This document shows positions 1 through 12,000 of a DNA stretch of 64,000 bases, in pieces. The notes under the pieces were generated by a model. That model was given only the letters and a program-made list of their open reading frames with translations, did no database searches and was not told where the DNA came from. Source of the stretch: Dysidea avara (Eukaryota > Porifera > Demospongiae > Dictyoceratida > Dysideidae); contig NC_089275.1 of NCBI RefSeq assembly GCF_963678975.1, forward strand, positions 48,941,883 through 49,005,882. The letters are read 5' to 3'. How positions within the stretch are numbered: position 1 is the first letter of the stretch; each line of letters starts with the position of its first letter. The position numbers and the translations under genes were made by a program.

Positions 1-3000
1 TTGGAGAATACTCTAGAGGCTACACAGGCTACTGGTAACCATGGTAATGGTGATGATGGGAGTGATGATAGCTCTGAGGTCAGCTAACTAGTAAATATTG
101 AGGTAAACCAGTACATTTCAGTAAAGCTCATACCAGCATACTTAAAAAAAATTTTAACAAAATATACATGCTACAAAGGAATTATATGGAACTTTTTAAT
201 TGAGCCATTTCTCAGGGAAATATACTCAATACTATACATCATCTTATTCACCTGCTCATGAGGAGTTTGAATATTTTTGTATTGTTACTATAGCCCCAAT
301 GGTATACATGTGATGTGTGTTTATTATGTTGTAGACATTAACATAAAATATCTTAATACTTGTTTGTACTACTGAATTTCAGCCATAATTTCACTTGTAT
401 TAGTCTACAAAGTGGAATTAGGCTTAAAATGTTCACCATGAATTGGATTCCACCAAGGTATACTGTAGTTTTAGCCTTGTAGTCACTTGTGTTTTGCCAA
501 TCCAAGGTGAACACTTTAAGACAAATCCTAACCTTGTAGACTAATGCAAACGGAAGTTAAAATGTAAACAAAAACAAACACCACTAAACCCACCAATGTT
601 TATTTTCAGTAGAGTTGTTGTACAAAGTGATCTTCCTACTATCTAGTGCTATAGACCTAAGGCGTGGTCAGGCAAAAACGGGGGGAAAGTTGCTATGGCT
701 TCAAGTTTCACGATAGTTTGTGAGAAAAGTAAGGGCAAAAGCATCGAGTGTTCTGTTGCAAGAACCTTCCCTAAGCAGAATAATTTGTCATGCCGCAAGT
801 ATGTTATATACTTTTACCTAGTAACTTACTTTATACCAGTGCTACTCTATCTTTCAGTATGATTCCTTCGTATTAGCATTAAAAAGTTTCCTAGACATAG
901 AATGTATACTTATTTTGCCCTCAAAAATGGCTGATGCGTTATTTTGATGATGTAATAAAGTGTCACGCCTTAGTGTGCACATGGTCTATACCTGTCAGTA
1001 CACATGTCACACCATTAAACACTTCCCCACTACTGTTTTAGGAGGAGGATGGTTGGGAAGACCTCAATGATGACATCACTGAGTTATTAGCTCCTGCTAG
1101 CTCCTTCCCTGGTGAGGTCGTGTGGTATTACCTTCTGTAACTATGATGATGGTAGGGTTTGACATGTGTGATGATGACTATGATGATGATGATCAGTTTA
1201 AGGATGACCCCATAAGTCATATTGATGTTAAGGTGAACAATTGTCTCTGTAAATATACTTACACTGGGGAAATGTATACCTCTTTATGTATACCATAAAA
1301 ATGGTTTGTTGTCATGCCTACCAGGTAAACTATTTCAGACAAAGGCTCAGCTTGGCTTGGAGAAGGTTAATTACATTGGTTTACTTGTTATTGATGAACA
1401 ACAAGTCACATCTCCATGTTTAAAATTCTTGTTGTGTGTTTACTTTCGATTGTGGGTTTACTTGTGTGAGTCATATATAGATATGGCATGATAGAAACTT
1501 TAATGGAGGATCAAGGGAACTTGTTACAAGGTGATAAAAGCAGCCACCATTGAGTCATGAACCACTTTATAAACATTTGTGTGTTTCCTTACAAAATCGT
1601 ATTGACATGGCTAGTTTGGCCCCCACCATTTAGTGGGTAAAACCCTAGGTATCATTTTAATCCTTGTTGCATCACAAGTAGAATGACATAAATTGCGTAG
1701 CCTTAGGACAGATGCTTTTAAAGATACAGCGTTTTGTGCAAGGTGCACATATTTATAAGGTTAAAATCCAGTTTTATGGGTTATGCAGGTTTAAGGATTA
1801 AAACAAACTCTCATAGTATAAGAACTGTTGAAGCTACGTATCTAAAACCTACAGTTACCCCTTAACTCATCTTTAAATTTTGTCCCATTGTTCATCGCAT
1901 CCTTCCAACCCAGAGTTTCACACTGCCTTAGAATTACAAAAGTTTTCTACATCTTTCTTCTTCACACAACGATAGACAAAAGGCCACAACTTGGCCATCC
2001 CATGTACTTTCTCTTGACGTCATGTTGCTTGGTACGTGGTGGCAATTCAGTTGATATATTAAAATTGCTGACAAGAACATGCAGTAACGACACGAAGGTG
2101 AAAGAAAACAACACTTCATAGTGGGTGGGTTCTTGTATGTTAAAACTTTATACACAGATATCTTGCTCCTTGCCAATTAATAAAATCTGTATTTCTAAGG
2201 GACTGGATCAGATATGGCTGTTTGAAACCATTGGCATAAATTATTGTGTGTTGGTTTCATTAAAATCAAATCCTGGACTATGCAAGTTTCAGGGTTAATG
2301 GTGGTTTAGTTGAAATAGGATTAAAATTGTTGAGTAATAGTTCTAAAGTAGAAAGTATCAAGATACACTAATAAACATAAATAGTCTAATATGTATATAG
2401 AACATTCAGTTAGTTTACAGTGGTCATACAGTACAGTAGTACTGTATAGTAGGGGTCATGTAGAACTGGGGTGTTCCAGCCAATAATATCACCCTGCAGT
2501 GTGCAATATAACAGTTGATCATTAGCCAATATCTGACCAAAGCGGCACATTGGCCACTCAAAGCAGGTATTGATGGGCCATATCTACTGACCAGTTGTTG
2601 TTGTTGTTTTTTTTTTGTATGTATTTATTTTTATTAGTTATAAACACTAAGTATAGGTAATCACACACATTTGAGTGTAATTAGAGAATAATTGTACAAG
2701 TAACAGCCACAAGTACAATTATTCCCTAATTGCACGAAAATGTGTGTGATTACCTACTAATCGTATAGTGACCACCTTCCACGTTAGCAACTGTTACTCA
2801 GAAATTTGAAAATTAATCATGGCAAAAGGTACCCACACTTAGCAACAGTTACCTAGCAAATGTTGCTAAGCAATCACTCTGTTGTTATGGGAATTTATTA
2901 CTATGGCAATACCACTCGTCATTTGGTTCCAATAGAAGCACACCATACTGTCAGATTAACAGTGCAATTTTAGAAACTACCAGTGTGATTGGGATTAATT

Positions 3001-6000
3001 GCACTCCATAATAGACACCAAGACCAAGGGAACTAAACAATTTAGTAGCCTCGATGGCCTGAGGCTGTAACGTCCCAAGTGCAGTGAGGGCACTACTAAG
3101 GGCCTGAGGGCAGGGATGTGCCCACAATGGTCGGCAGTGGTCGGGACCAACCACCACTCAGATAAAATAGCCACCAATCAACCAAAAATAACCACCACTA
3201 TTACTCACCATTCAGTACAAATGCACCACTAACTTTTGTAATTATAGCCATCCTAAACCTCAAGTCTGTTTTATAGCCACCACTATTCTAAACCTGGGCA
3301 CATCCCTGTGAGGGGTTACTAAATCACTTAGTTTCCATTGGTCGCAGTGTCTAATTATTAGTATATGGTTTAAACTACGTACCTTAAAGCCAGAGCATGG
3401 GATGAAAGAGCAATGCAGAACAGCGGAACAGTTTCTTCTTGAAGTCCTTACACCATGCACAAAAAAATTATTCGACCAGTAAGCAGAGTAATGGCTAGAG
3501 GTATAGTAGATACGTTGCTTAGTCTACTATTTGTTCAGAATTATTCGCAGAACATGGAGAAGAAGAGTATTACAGTATTATCAAGTACTGTAGTGTGTAC
3601 TGTAATGGTTTTCCCGTTCTATTTTATGGACGTTTAACAACTTTAAAACAATGTTAAAGGCCTCAGGCTACTAGAGGTAGCGTATCCTTTGACTTAAAAG
3701 GGGACGTTACCCGTACTTATGTGGATGAAAATGAAGGGCAGCCTTGAGGCTTTCTCTATGCAATTCGCACGAGAAAACAATAGACACACTATAAAATACA
3801 GTAGTTGAGAAGATATTTCATGTGTGTAATTTGCAGTTTAAAGTGGTTTATTTTAATTGATGCTTCCTTAGCAGTGCATAGCAACTAGTGCTGTATACCT
3901 ACAAAATTTTTCTCACTGGTTGATTGCCTACCAATAATTGCCAATAACCTGTTAATTGGTTTGTTTGTATATTGGCAGACAATGTGACTCAACAAGCCTG
4001 CTGGAAGGTTTAGGGTGGTGCCAAAGGGGAGTGTATAAACAGTGGAGTGGAATGGAATACTGGAATGGTGGAATGGAATTTTTTAAAGTTCAATATTATT
4101 TTTTACATCCAAATAAGTACAACCAAGAGTTCATAATATATATAAGGAAGAGAGAGTGTCGAACGGGTATTGATTCCACCAAACACACTGGGTAAAGTAG
4201 ACGTTTAACACCTCTGACGTGTCGAATACACTTCACTGGAGCATCGGCAAATGACAATTCTATCGTAGCGCAGTAGGAGTGCGCTTAAAGCCAAAACTTG
4301 ATATCGATACTGATTGAATCACGAGACCATACTCATTCCCGTTGACAATGAGCGAAGTAACAGGGAGTGTGAAAACTAGAAAAACGAAGAGGAAAGCGCC
4401 TTCTACCACCACGGCCAGTAAGAAGAAAAAGCAAGCCAGAGTATCCGCGAAGACGGCCAAGACACAAGAAGTCCGAGCACAAGACAGAGTTGACAGTTGT
4501 GAAATGGCGCGAGGTGAAACGGCTCAAGAGACTGCAAATCATCAAGATAATAGTAAGGTTCGTCAGCGAAGAATCTTGACTAAAGCGGAAAAGTCGAACG
4601 TCGCAGAGAAAGTGAAAACTTACAGTAGTGGAACGCTTTCTGTCATTGCAATGACAGCAGTAGGACATCAGTTGCCACTCAACGCTAGTGAAGAACTCAA
4701 ACAGTTTTGTGCGTCCGTACCTTTGAGTTCACTACACTGTTTAGCAGACCAATTAAAGAAGCAATTTGTAAGAATGTACAGTGACTGTTCAACATTGGCA
4801 GACAAATATTTAAAATTTCAACTCCAATGGCACCAGCACTGCAGTTACTATCTCGTAGACTACAATCGTGAGTTATCACTGATCGGATTGCACCCAGATG
4901 ACCCCATTGCAGTTGATGTTGTGTTGTGTCAGTCCGCTCCCAGTGGCACCGTGTAGTGATGTTATATTCTTTGACAAAAGATGATGCAAAGAAATTTTTA
5001 ATTTTGTTTTGCAGCTGTGTTTATGATGAGCTTCTCCGTACTTGTCATTCAGCCATTGAAGTTCACCAGGAACCTACACCAACATGTTTCGAAGATAGTG
5101 ATGATGTTTATTATCGCTTTGGAGGGGCATCCCTATCAAGCATGTTGCACAACAGGTACTCACAAATAAAGTCTTGTGGATTATCACTAAAGGAAAGAGT
5201 ATCTCTAGAGATTAGTGTTCTGCAGAAATTAAGCATACACAAAATTGAGGAGAAAATTCACATTCCAAGCTACTTGAAATACAGGGATTGTGGATACATG
5301 TATTTTCCGTGTGAAGAGCTGATGCCATTTTTGAAAGCTGTTGACACTGCCACTACTAAGAGCTGTACAGATGAAATGTTTAGACGTGAAGGATCAAAAT
5401 TGTTAACCACACTGGCTGTATCTATTGAGAAAGATTCCAATCTTTGGTTGCTATTTGTAAATTCTGTGTTGTCAAAAGTGTCAGAGTTGAGAGATGTTAG
5501 CTCATCTTGCTTAGATGGAGTGTTTAAAGAACTGACTCGTAAATTGTGTCATATCAGAGTTCAAGAATATCTAGATAGTTTCAAACAAACAGAAGCTTCC
5601 AGTAAAGGAAGCGGTACTTTGGCAAGACAGAACTTACGAGACTTGTTGTTAAGCCATCATGTAAACCTTAAAACTAAAATAAAATAACTGATTTGTACTG
5701 AGGTGTTTTGTCTGTGTTATTTCTTACTGTATAGTTAAATTTTTATGAAAATTCACATGGGAAATATTTGGGGAATTGTGATAAATTTAGAAGTGCAATA
5801 TTACAATAATGAATGAATAAGAATTATTTGTCATTACGTTTGTACTTCTTTTTTTCCAGAATACACTCCGATAATTCCAATGGAACATCTCTGTACCCTT
5901 TTGATCCATCATGGAAGGTTACACAATGCTTCACAAGATGTGCAGCTCTTGCTGTAGAGTAGTTAGTGGCACTCAGTTTACCTCCACGTGTGTGTTTAAA

Positions 6001-9000
6001 TTGGCTGAAGAGAGTTTCAACAGCACTTCCTGACAATCTTACAGGGCTGACAAAGTGATCTGGATATTCCTCCAAAAACCAGGTTGTGTAGCCTATGAAC
6101 CCATAGACACAAACCCTGAGAAGATCAAATGCTGTATACATGATTAAAAACATGACACTAGCAAAACTTGATAAATCATGTGCTTACTTTGCCAGCTAAT
6201 AAACCTTCTGTCTTGTGCACTTAATTCACCTATATAACAGAAACCAATTGTATACATAACAGAAATGTTTCTTGTAGTTAATAGCACACTATGGCATTGC
6301 GTGCCCCTTTGCTAATAGTAAGGGTCTAACGAGACGTGCAAACACAATATCCAGTCACTCAACTACCATATGCTATGGTCACCAGATTTTAGCAAAGGGT
6401 GGGTGCTGCTAGACTAACACTATAGTTGCAATTATCATGAATACAAAAGCTTACCGTCCTTTGAGAGGTTAGTATGCCAGTTCACAAAGAATGAATACCC
6501 TTCTTTAATCGACTTCACTACCTTGCTGTCGATATCACAAACTTTCTCATGACTAAGTAGCCCCTTTTCAAACAACTTCTGACAGGCCTCCAAGTAATGC
6601 AATGTAGCTTTGACACTCTCAACATCAGCAGGTGGAGGGTCTTGAATTGTGTAACTGTATAATTCTGACAAAACATTCTCTTGCTAGAGGTTTGAGAATG
6701 ACAACCAAACAATTTTGCTTCGTGCTTACTTGCATAATCTTAGCAGGCATGACATTGAGCTTTGTCCATGAGTCACGAAGTATGTAAGCCTCACGTAACC
6801 TGGGTACCATTCGGGCATTTCCATTATCTCTTCTGGAACATTCTCGCGAGTACATGTCTAAAATGGTCTTCCAATCAAAATTAGTACCATTTTCATCGGT
6901 AAAACGCTTTGTTCCTCCATCTTGGGACGAGAACAGAGCGTTGATCATATTCTTCAACTAATATATGAAATATAAAACCATCACACAACTTTACTAAACA
7001 TACCTGGTGGCTAGGGCATATTAGCCAGTAGACGTTACGCAAAGGATCATATGGGTTGACAAACCAAGGCTTGATCATGTAAGTGTCTGGACCATCCCCG
7101 GTGCCATACATACCATAATGTCCATGTGTGGCTTTTAATGCTGACAGATTTGTAGCAGCTCCATCACAAATAAGGAGACCTGTCCGCAGCCCATGAACCT
7201 AGATTTAATATATACAGTACAAATATTATTATATGTCACCAACTTACATGGAAAAGCTTTATTGTTTCCAAAACACATGAACAAATGAACTTCCCATTCA
7301 TCGAATCTTCACTGGAAAAATATGGCCCCACAATATCAAAAGAAGATGTAACATCTCTCCACAAAAACTGGAGCATATATTTTGTTTGCTTAATCCGACG
7401 ATCCTTGTCGAATAACTGAAAAACATCATGTAGCGATGCTTGATCTTCCTCTGTCATAGCCAAGCCAATAATTTTGTGGTTTCGCGAGTTCCACATCAGT
7501 GAAGATACTACCTTGACTTCATCAAAGATTATTACTCCATCAGACTTTGGCAGCAACTTCCCTTCAGCCTTACAACTTTCCTTGAATATTCCGTACTTCT
7601 CTACTTGCTTTCCAATTGCCTCCCGGTATGCTCCTGCTTCATCTAAAAATGCCCCTGTGTATGATTGTAAAGTTGCTCTTGATGGAAGCTGCAAAATATT
7701 GAAACTCTTGAGAGCTTCATAGGCAGCAGGACTGCGAACAAATACAGCTAGAGCTACATATAAGAAGGTTTGCTAATAACATACACATGAGACAAGCAAC
7801 TACTTACCTACTCTAATTGTAACTAAACTCCATCGATTACAGCGCTTTCCATTTTCTACAATTTTCATCCACTAACAAAAATCAACAAAAAAAATCACCG
7901 AACTTACCATTCTTGTGTTGGTCCTTAAAAAAACTTTTTTTGCCATTTAGTTTGTCTGCTTCCCAAGAGTTGCGAACAAGATCACCCACTGCATGGTCAT
8001 CTCCTTCTTGAAATATCTTGTCCAATTCGTTTGGACATGTCTCTTCAATCCTTTTTATTACATCGCAAAGCTCATCAGACTGGTCATCATCTAGTGGTAC
8101 ATCCAACTCCTCATGCTTTGCTAATTTGGCCTTATCAGCTGAACGTTCTGTTTGAGCAGCCTTCTTCCTTGCAGCTGTACTTAGAGGAGATAGATATTTC
8201 AATTTGAAGTGAGATGATGACTGTTGCCGGGCAACTTTCCGGGCTGGGCTAACATCTGTTTGGCGCTTTCGATATTCCAAGTTGGTACAGAGACGCTTAC
8301 AGCTGCCACACAACACTTCTAGCGATTTCTTTTCTTCTTTACTCTGATTCTTTGAAAGCTGATGCCACATGGAACAATTCTTCGAGTCAATCCGGTTAAA
8401 AGGCTTTTCCCATATCCTCACACTTTTTATATGATAGCGAATAGTAGCAAAGAAAGTGTCATAATAGAACTTTTCATTTAAACCAGGACAGAATTTGTAC
8501 TGAGCATCGGTTGATAATTTGCTGCATACTGACATAAATTCGTCCAAATTAGCAACACTTCCAGTCTCTATTGATGAGAAGAGGACTTGTAAATCATAAG
8601 TAAATCCAGACGGCTCTACTTGATTGAATGTGATCCTGGCTACTGATATAAGACCACTTCCAGACACATGGTGCATTCTCTTGGGTGTCACTTCCAATTT
8701 AACTTTTCTGTTATAATCTTTCTTCAAGAAAAACAACTCTGGATAAGTGGCCTGGCCCTTGGTGACAGCACTCTCTAAACACAACAATTCTGTTGGTTCA
8801 TTCTCTGAAGCATCAGGTAACTGCATTGACTCCTCTAAGCTGGATTGATTGGCTACTAGTTCAGTGTCGTTCGATAAATGTGGAGGTTGGGTAGAAACTG
8901 ATGATGGGTCAGGCTGCAGACTACATGGTCCATACCCCAGACAACTTGAAGTACCATTCTGTAAAAGTTGTGGAAATTTTGTTATAACAGGCATTGACCA

Positions 9001-12000
9001 TGGCCATTGCTGTGGGGTTTCTGCAATACTTGGGGGAAGCAGAAATGTTGGTTGAACAGTGCTGAAAGTCTGTACATGAGCAGAAAAAATAATAGTAAAA
9101 ATGCGATGGCTGTGCATTAAAATCAATATTCATTACCTCTGTTGAATAAATCTGTTCAGCTTGTGGTCCAGTAAATCCGTGTAGATGCTGACTGGGTACT
9201 GAAGGCCGCCACTCGAATGGCTGTATCTGGGATTGACAACTCGACACCGCAGGATTTGACTGTTCGTGGTGCTGTGGAGCGGCAGAGAAGTCACGGCACG
9301 TGTCTCGGAGCTGTGTGATTAGAACAGAGCATACATTTCTTCTTCGATTACATTGATACTAACCCCAGCGTTGCTGTCTTGGTTACTGTTTACTAGGTCC
9401 TCCTTATCAGCCAAACGACGGCGCTTGCTGACCGAAGCAAACCGCCTAGGCGTCAGAGTTTCTTCACCACTCATATCGTAAAAAGGAATTCCACTGAATG
9501 CTGTATCGGCTATCGAAAGCCATACACTAGAGAAGGTCTTCAACGTTATCATCGCTTATCAACAGCCTTTGTCAAGTCTGTAAGGTGATAACAAAAAACG
9601 GGGTTTAACGATAATTTACGAGTTATATTTTACCCAGTGTGTTTGTATGGGGTCTATTGAGCGTTCGACACTCTCTCTTCCTTATATATATTATGAACTC
9701 TTGGTACAACTCCTCCCCTTAAGTAAGCAAATTAATAGGATTTCCCTTGAAGTCAGCTCTTTTAGCATAATTCACCTCATTATAGACAAAGTTTACCAAT
9801 GTAATGATGTAATGTCAGTTATGAACATGCACAATAGCAGTTTATTATGAATACCAAGAAGACTCCTGACTTAACCCTTGTTCCCAATAAATATTAGCTA
9901 GCTAGTTGATTACATGTGTGCATTGTAAAAGTACATGCACTATATAATGAAGTATTTGTTTATTTATTATCAACTTTACCAGTTAGGCACTGAGGGCGAA
10001 CACAAAGGGCAGAGCCTGTATGAGGTGTTTACCACTAACCTTGGAGCCTAAGTGAAAATCTTTGGGAAAAGTGAAACGGGACTATCTTGTAAGTGTTTAC
10101 AATGAGCCATTTCCACAATTATGTCAAAAAAAACAAAATTTAAGCCAAAGTTCATTGTGGTAGTGCCACGTTGTACACTGAACTGAACCTTCATTAAGAC
10201 AGTTAGTTTCAGACAAGTAATAAAGTATTGAGTTGTAAGTCATACAAGTGTTGTGGTGAGGAAAAGTATGCTAAAAGAGCTGACTTCAAAAGGAATCCTA
10301 TTTATTTGCTTACTTAAGGGGAGGAGTTGTACTTATTTGGATGTAAAAAACTTTTAAAAATTCTATTCCACCATTCCAGTATTCCACCATTTACACTCCC
10401 ATGCCAAATTAACCATCAACATCCTGTCTTGCAATAACAGTTATTACAATCACATATTTACACATACTTTGAGGTTATGTTATGATGTTAACACTTGTCA
10501 GCAGGGGTAATTTATGGTTTACCAAGTGGGTGGGCAATATCTGGTTTAAAGGTTTCTTCACCAGTTATTGGCTGACCTAGACAACACCAGTTAATAACTG
10601 GTTAATTGGACACTGGTTTACAGCACTAATAGCGATGTAATTACCAAATTGCAAAATAATTCATAAATTATGAAATATGCTGAATTACAGTAGTATTTAT
10701 TGCATGGGCGCCTGGTTTTTATAAGCAGCATAACATCAACTTGTGTTCAGTGTAGTCATCAATTACTTTGCTATTTCCTACTGTCTATGGTATAATTCCA
10801 AAACTAATTACAGTGGACCCTCAGTATGGTAGGTCATTTGTTTCAAAAATAAAATTTAACATTTGATATAAAAATTTTATTTAATATTTGATTTTGTACT
10901 ACATTTTAATATTCGATATTGAACATTTGTTATTTGATATTTAATATTTGATGTTAAATATTTGTTATTTGATTTTTATTATTTGATATTTGATACTTAA
11001 TATTTTGTTATTTGATTTTCCATATTTATTTGAATTTGATATCGTTATGGGTTATCAATATGGATACAGTATCAGTTTATATTATCGGGTTCTAGTAATC
11101 ACGAGATCCGTCCAGTTCTTAAGATGCAGGTCAGGTGATCCCGGCACGGCAGTTATTCGCGAGGTGCAGGTGTGAACATGAGCAGTGCGGATAATAATGA
11201 AGCTCTATCCGAGGTGAGAATTTAACAAGACTGTAATAGTGTTTGCTGTCAATCGAGGGTGATTAACACCCGGCGGTGGTCCAGTTGACTACACGTGCTT
11301 CCTGGCGAACAAATGCCGTGCCGGGATCACCTAACCTGCATCTTAAGAACTGGACGGATCTCGTGATTACTAGAAACCGATAATATAAACTGATACTGTA
11401 TCCATATCGATAACCCATAACGATATCAAATTCAAATAAATATGGAAAATCAAATAACAAATGTGACCGGATTTCACAAAACCAGGCTTCCACACACACA
11501 AAATCAAACTTACGATTTTACCAGAAATGGATTGCTGGTCTAATACACTATCATATTTCACACTGTACCTCCTTCAGCACTGACAAGTCTGGTTTCTGTA
11601 GCAGCTTTCTTCCGACCCTGTCAAAGCCACGAGTGTGAGATTGGCACCATTAAATGGCCATGGCTTTGTGATAATGGTGTGTAGTGAGCTGGGACTTCAC
11701 AGAGAGCTCGCCAATAGTGTTCTCAGTCAATTTGGAGTAATTTGAGGGCCATGGAGGGCCATGGAGAGCCCAAACTTGGCCTCTGGATTCCAATCGTCTT
11801 CTTACTCCATTTTATACCCGTATATTAAGACCACCATCCACCCCCACCCTCCCACCCTATTACTGCCATCTGTGATATTATTACCCGCTCGAAAAAAGCT
11901 GCTCAAAACAGGGCAAATTTTGGGTATCAGAAATGTATACACCCACTCAGTGATAGCTAGTGAACAGATGAACAATTGGTGCAAATTTTGTTTGCACAGC

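Larger units (their letters stand above)
4124..9703. mobile_element. P-superfamily DNA transposon, two convergent genes, apparently complete
   Basis: The ends are perfect 42-bp inverted repeats beginning CAAGAGTTCATAAT and ending GAGAGTGTCGAACG. The direct repeat GTACAAC (7 bp) flanks them at 4117-4123 and 9704-9710. A subterminal inverted block, AAACACACTGGGTAAA, lies inside each end (about 4179-4195 and 9631-9647), resembling the internal repeats of P elements. The element carries an accessory gene on the plus strand (4348-5687) and a ten-exon transposase gene on the minus strand (5824-9552). Their stop codons are about 137 bp apart. Both genes are open, and the TIRs are identical. That suggests recent activity, although this is inference from one copy. 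Confidence 0.85.
4026..10401. mobile_element. foldback element with 7-bp TSD, host of the P-like element
   Basis: The left arm (4026-4123, resuming at 9711-9775) and the right arm (about 10262-10401) are inverted copies. Both begin at the outer end with GGGAGTGTA, run through GGAATACTGGAATGGTGGAAT and ACATCCAAATAAGTACAAC, then CTCCCCTTAAGTAAGC and GTCAGCTCTTTTAGCATA. The direct repeat TGCCAAA flanks the element at 4019-4025 and 10402-10408. With the inserted P-like element (4124-9703) and its duplicated GTACAAC removed, the foldback is about 0.8 kb. It has no coding capacity of its own. Its 7-bp TSD matches that of the element nested in it, so it may belong to the same superfamily (inference). 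Confidence 0.75.

Noticed and set aside
4026-4123. Initial reading of GGGAGTGTA as the terminus of the P-like element
   Set aside because: The GTACAAC duplication and the perfect 42-bp TIRs place the P-like ends at 4124 and 9703; the outer arms belong to a separate foldback.
4333-4668. 111-residue minus-strand ORF
   Set aside because: It is antisense to the accessory gene of the P-like element and has no features of its own.
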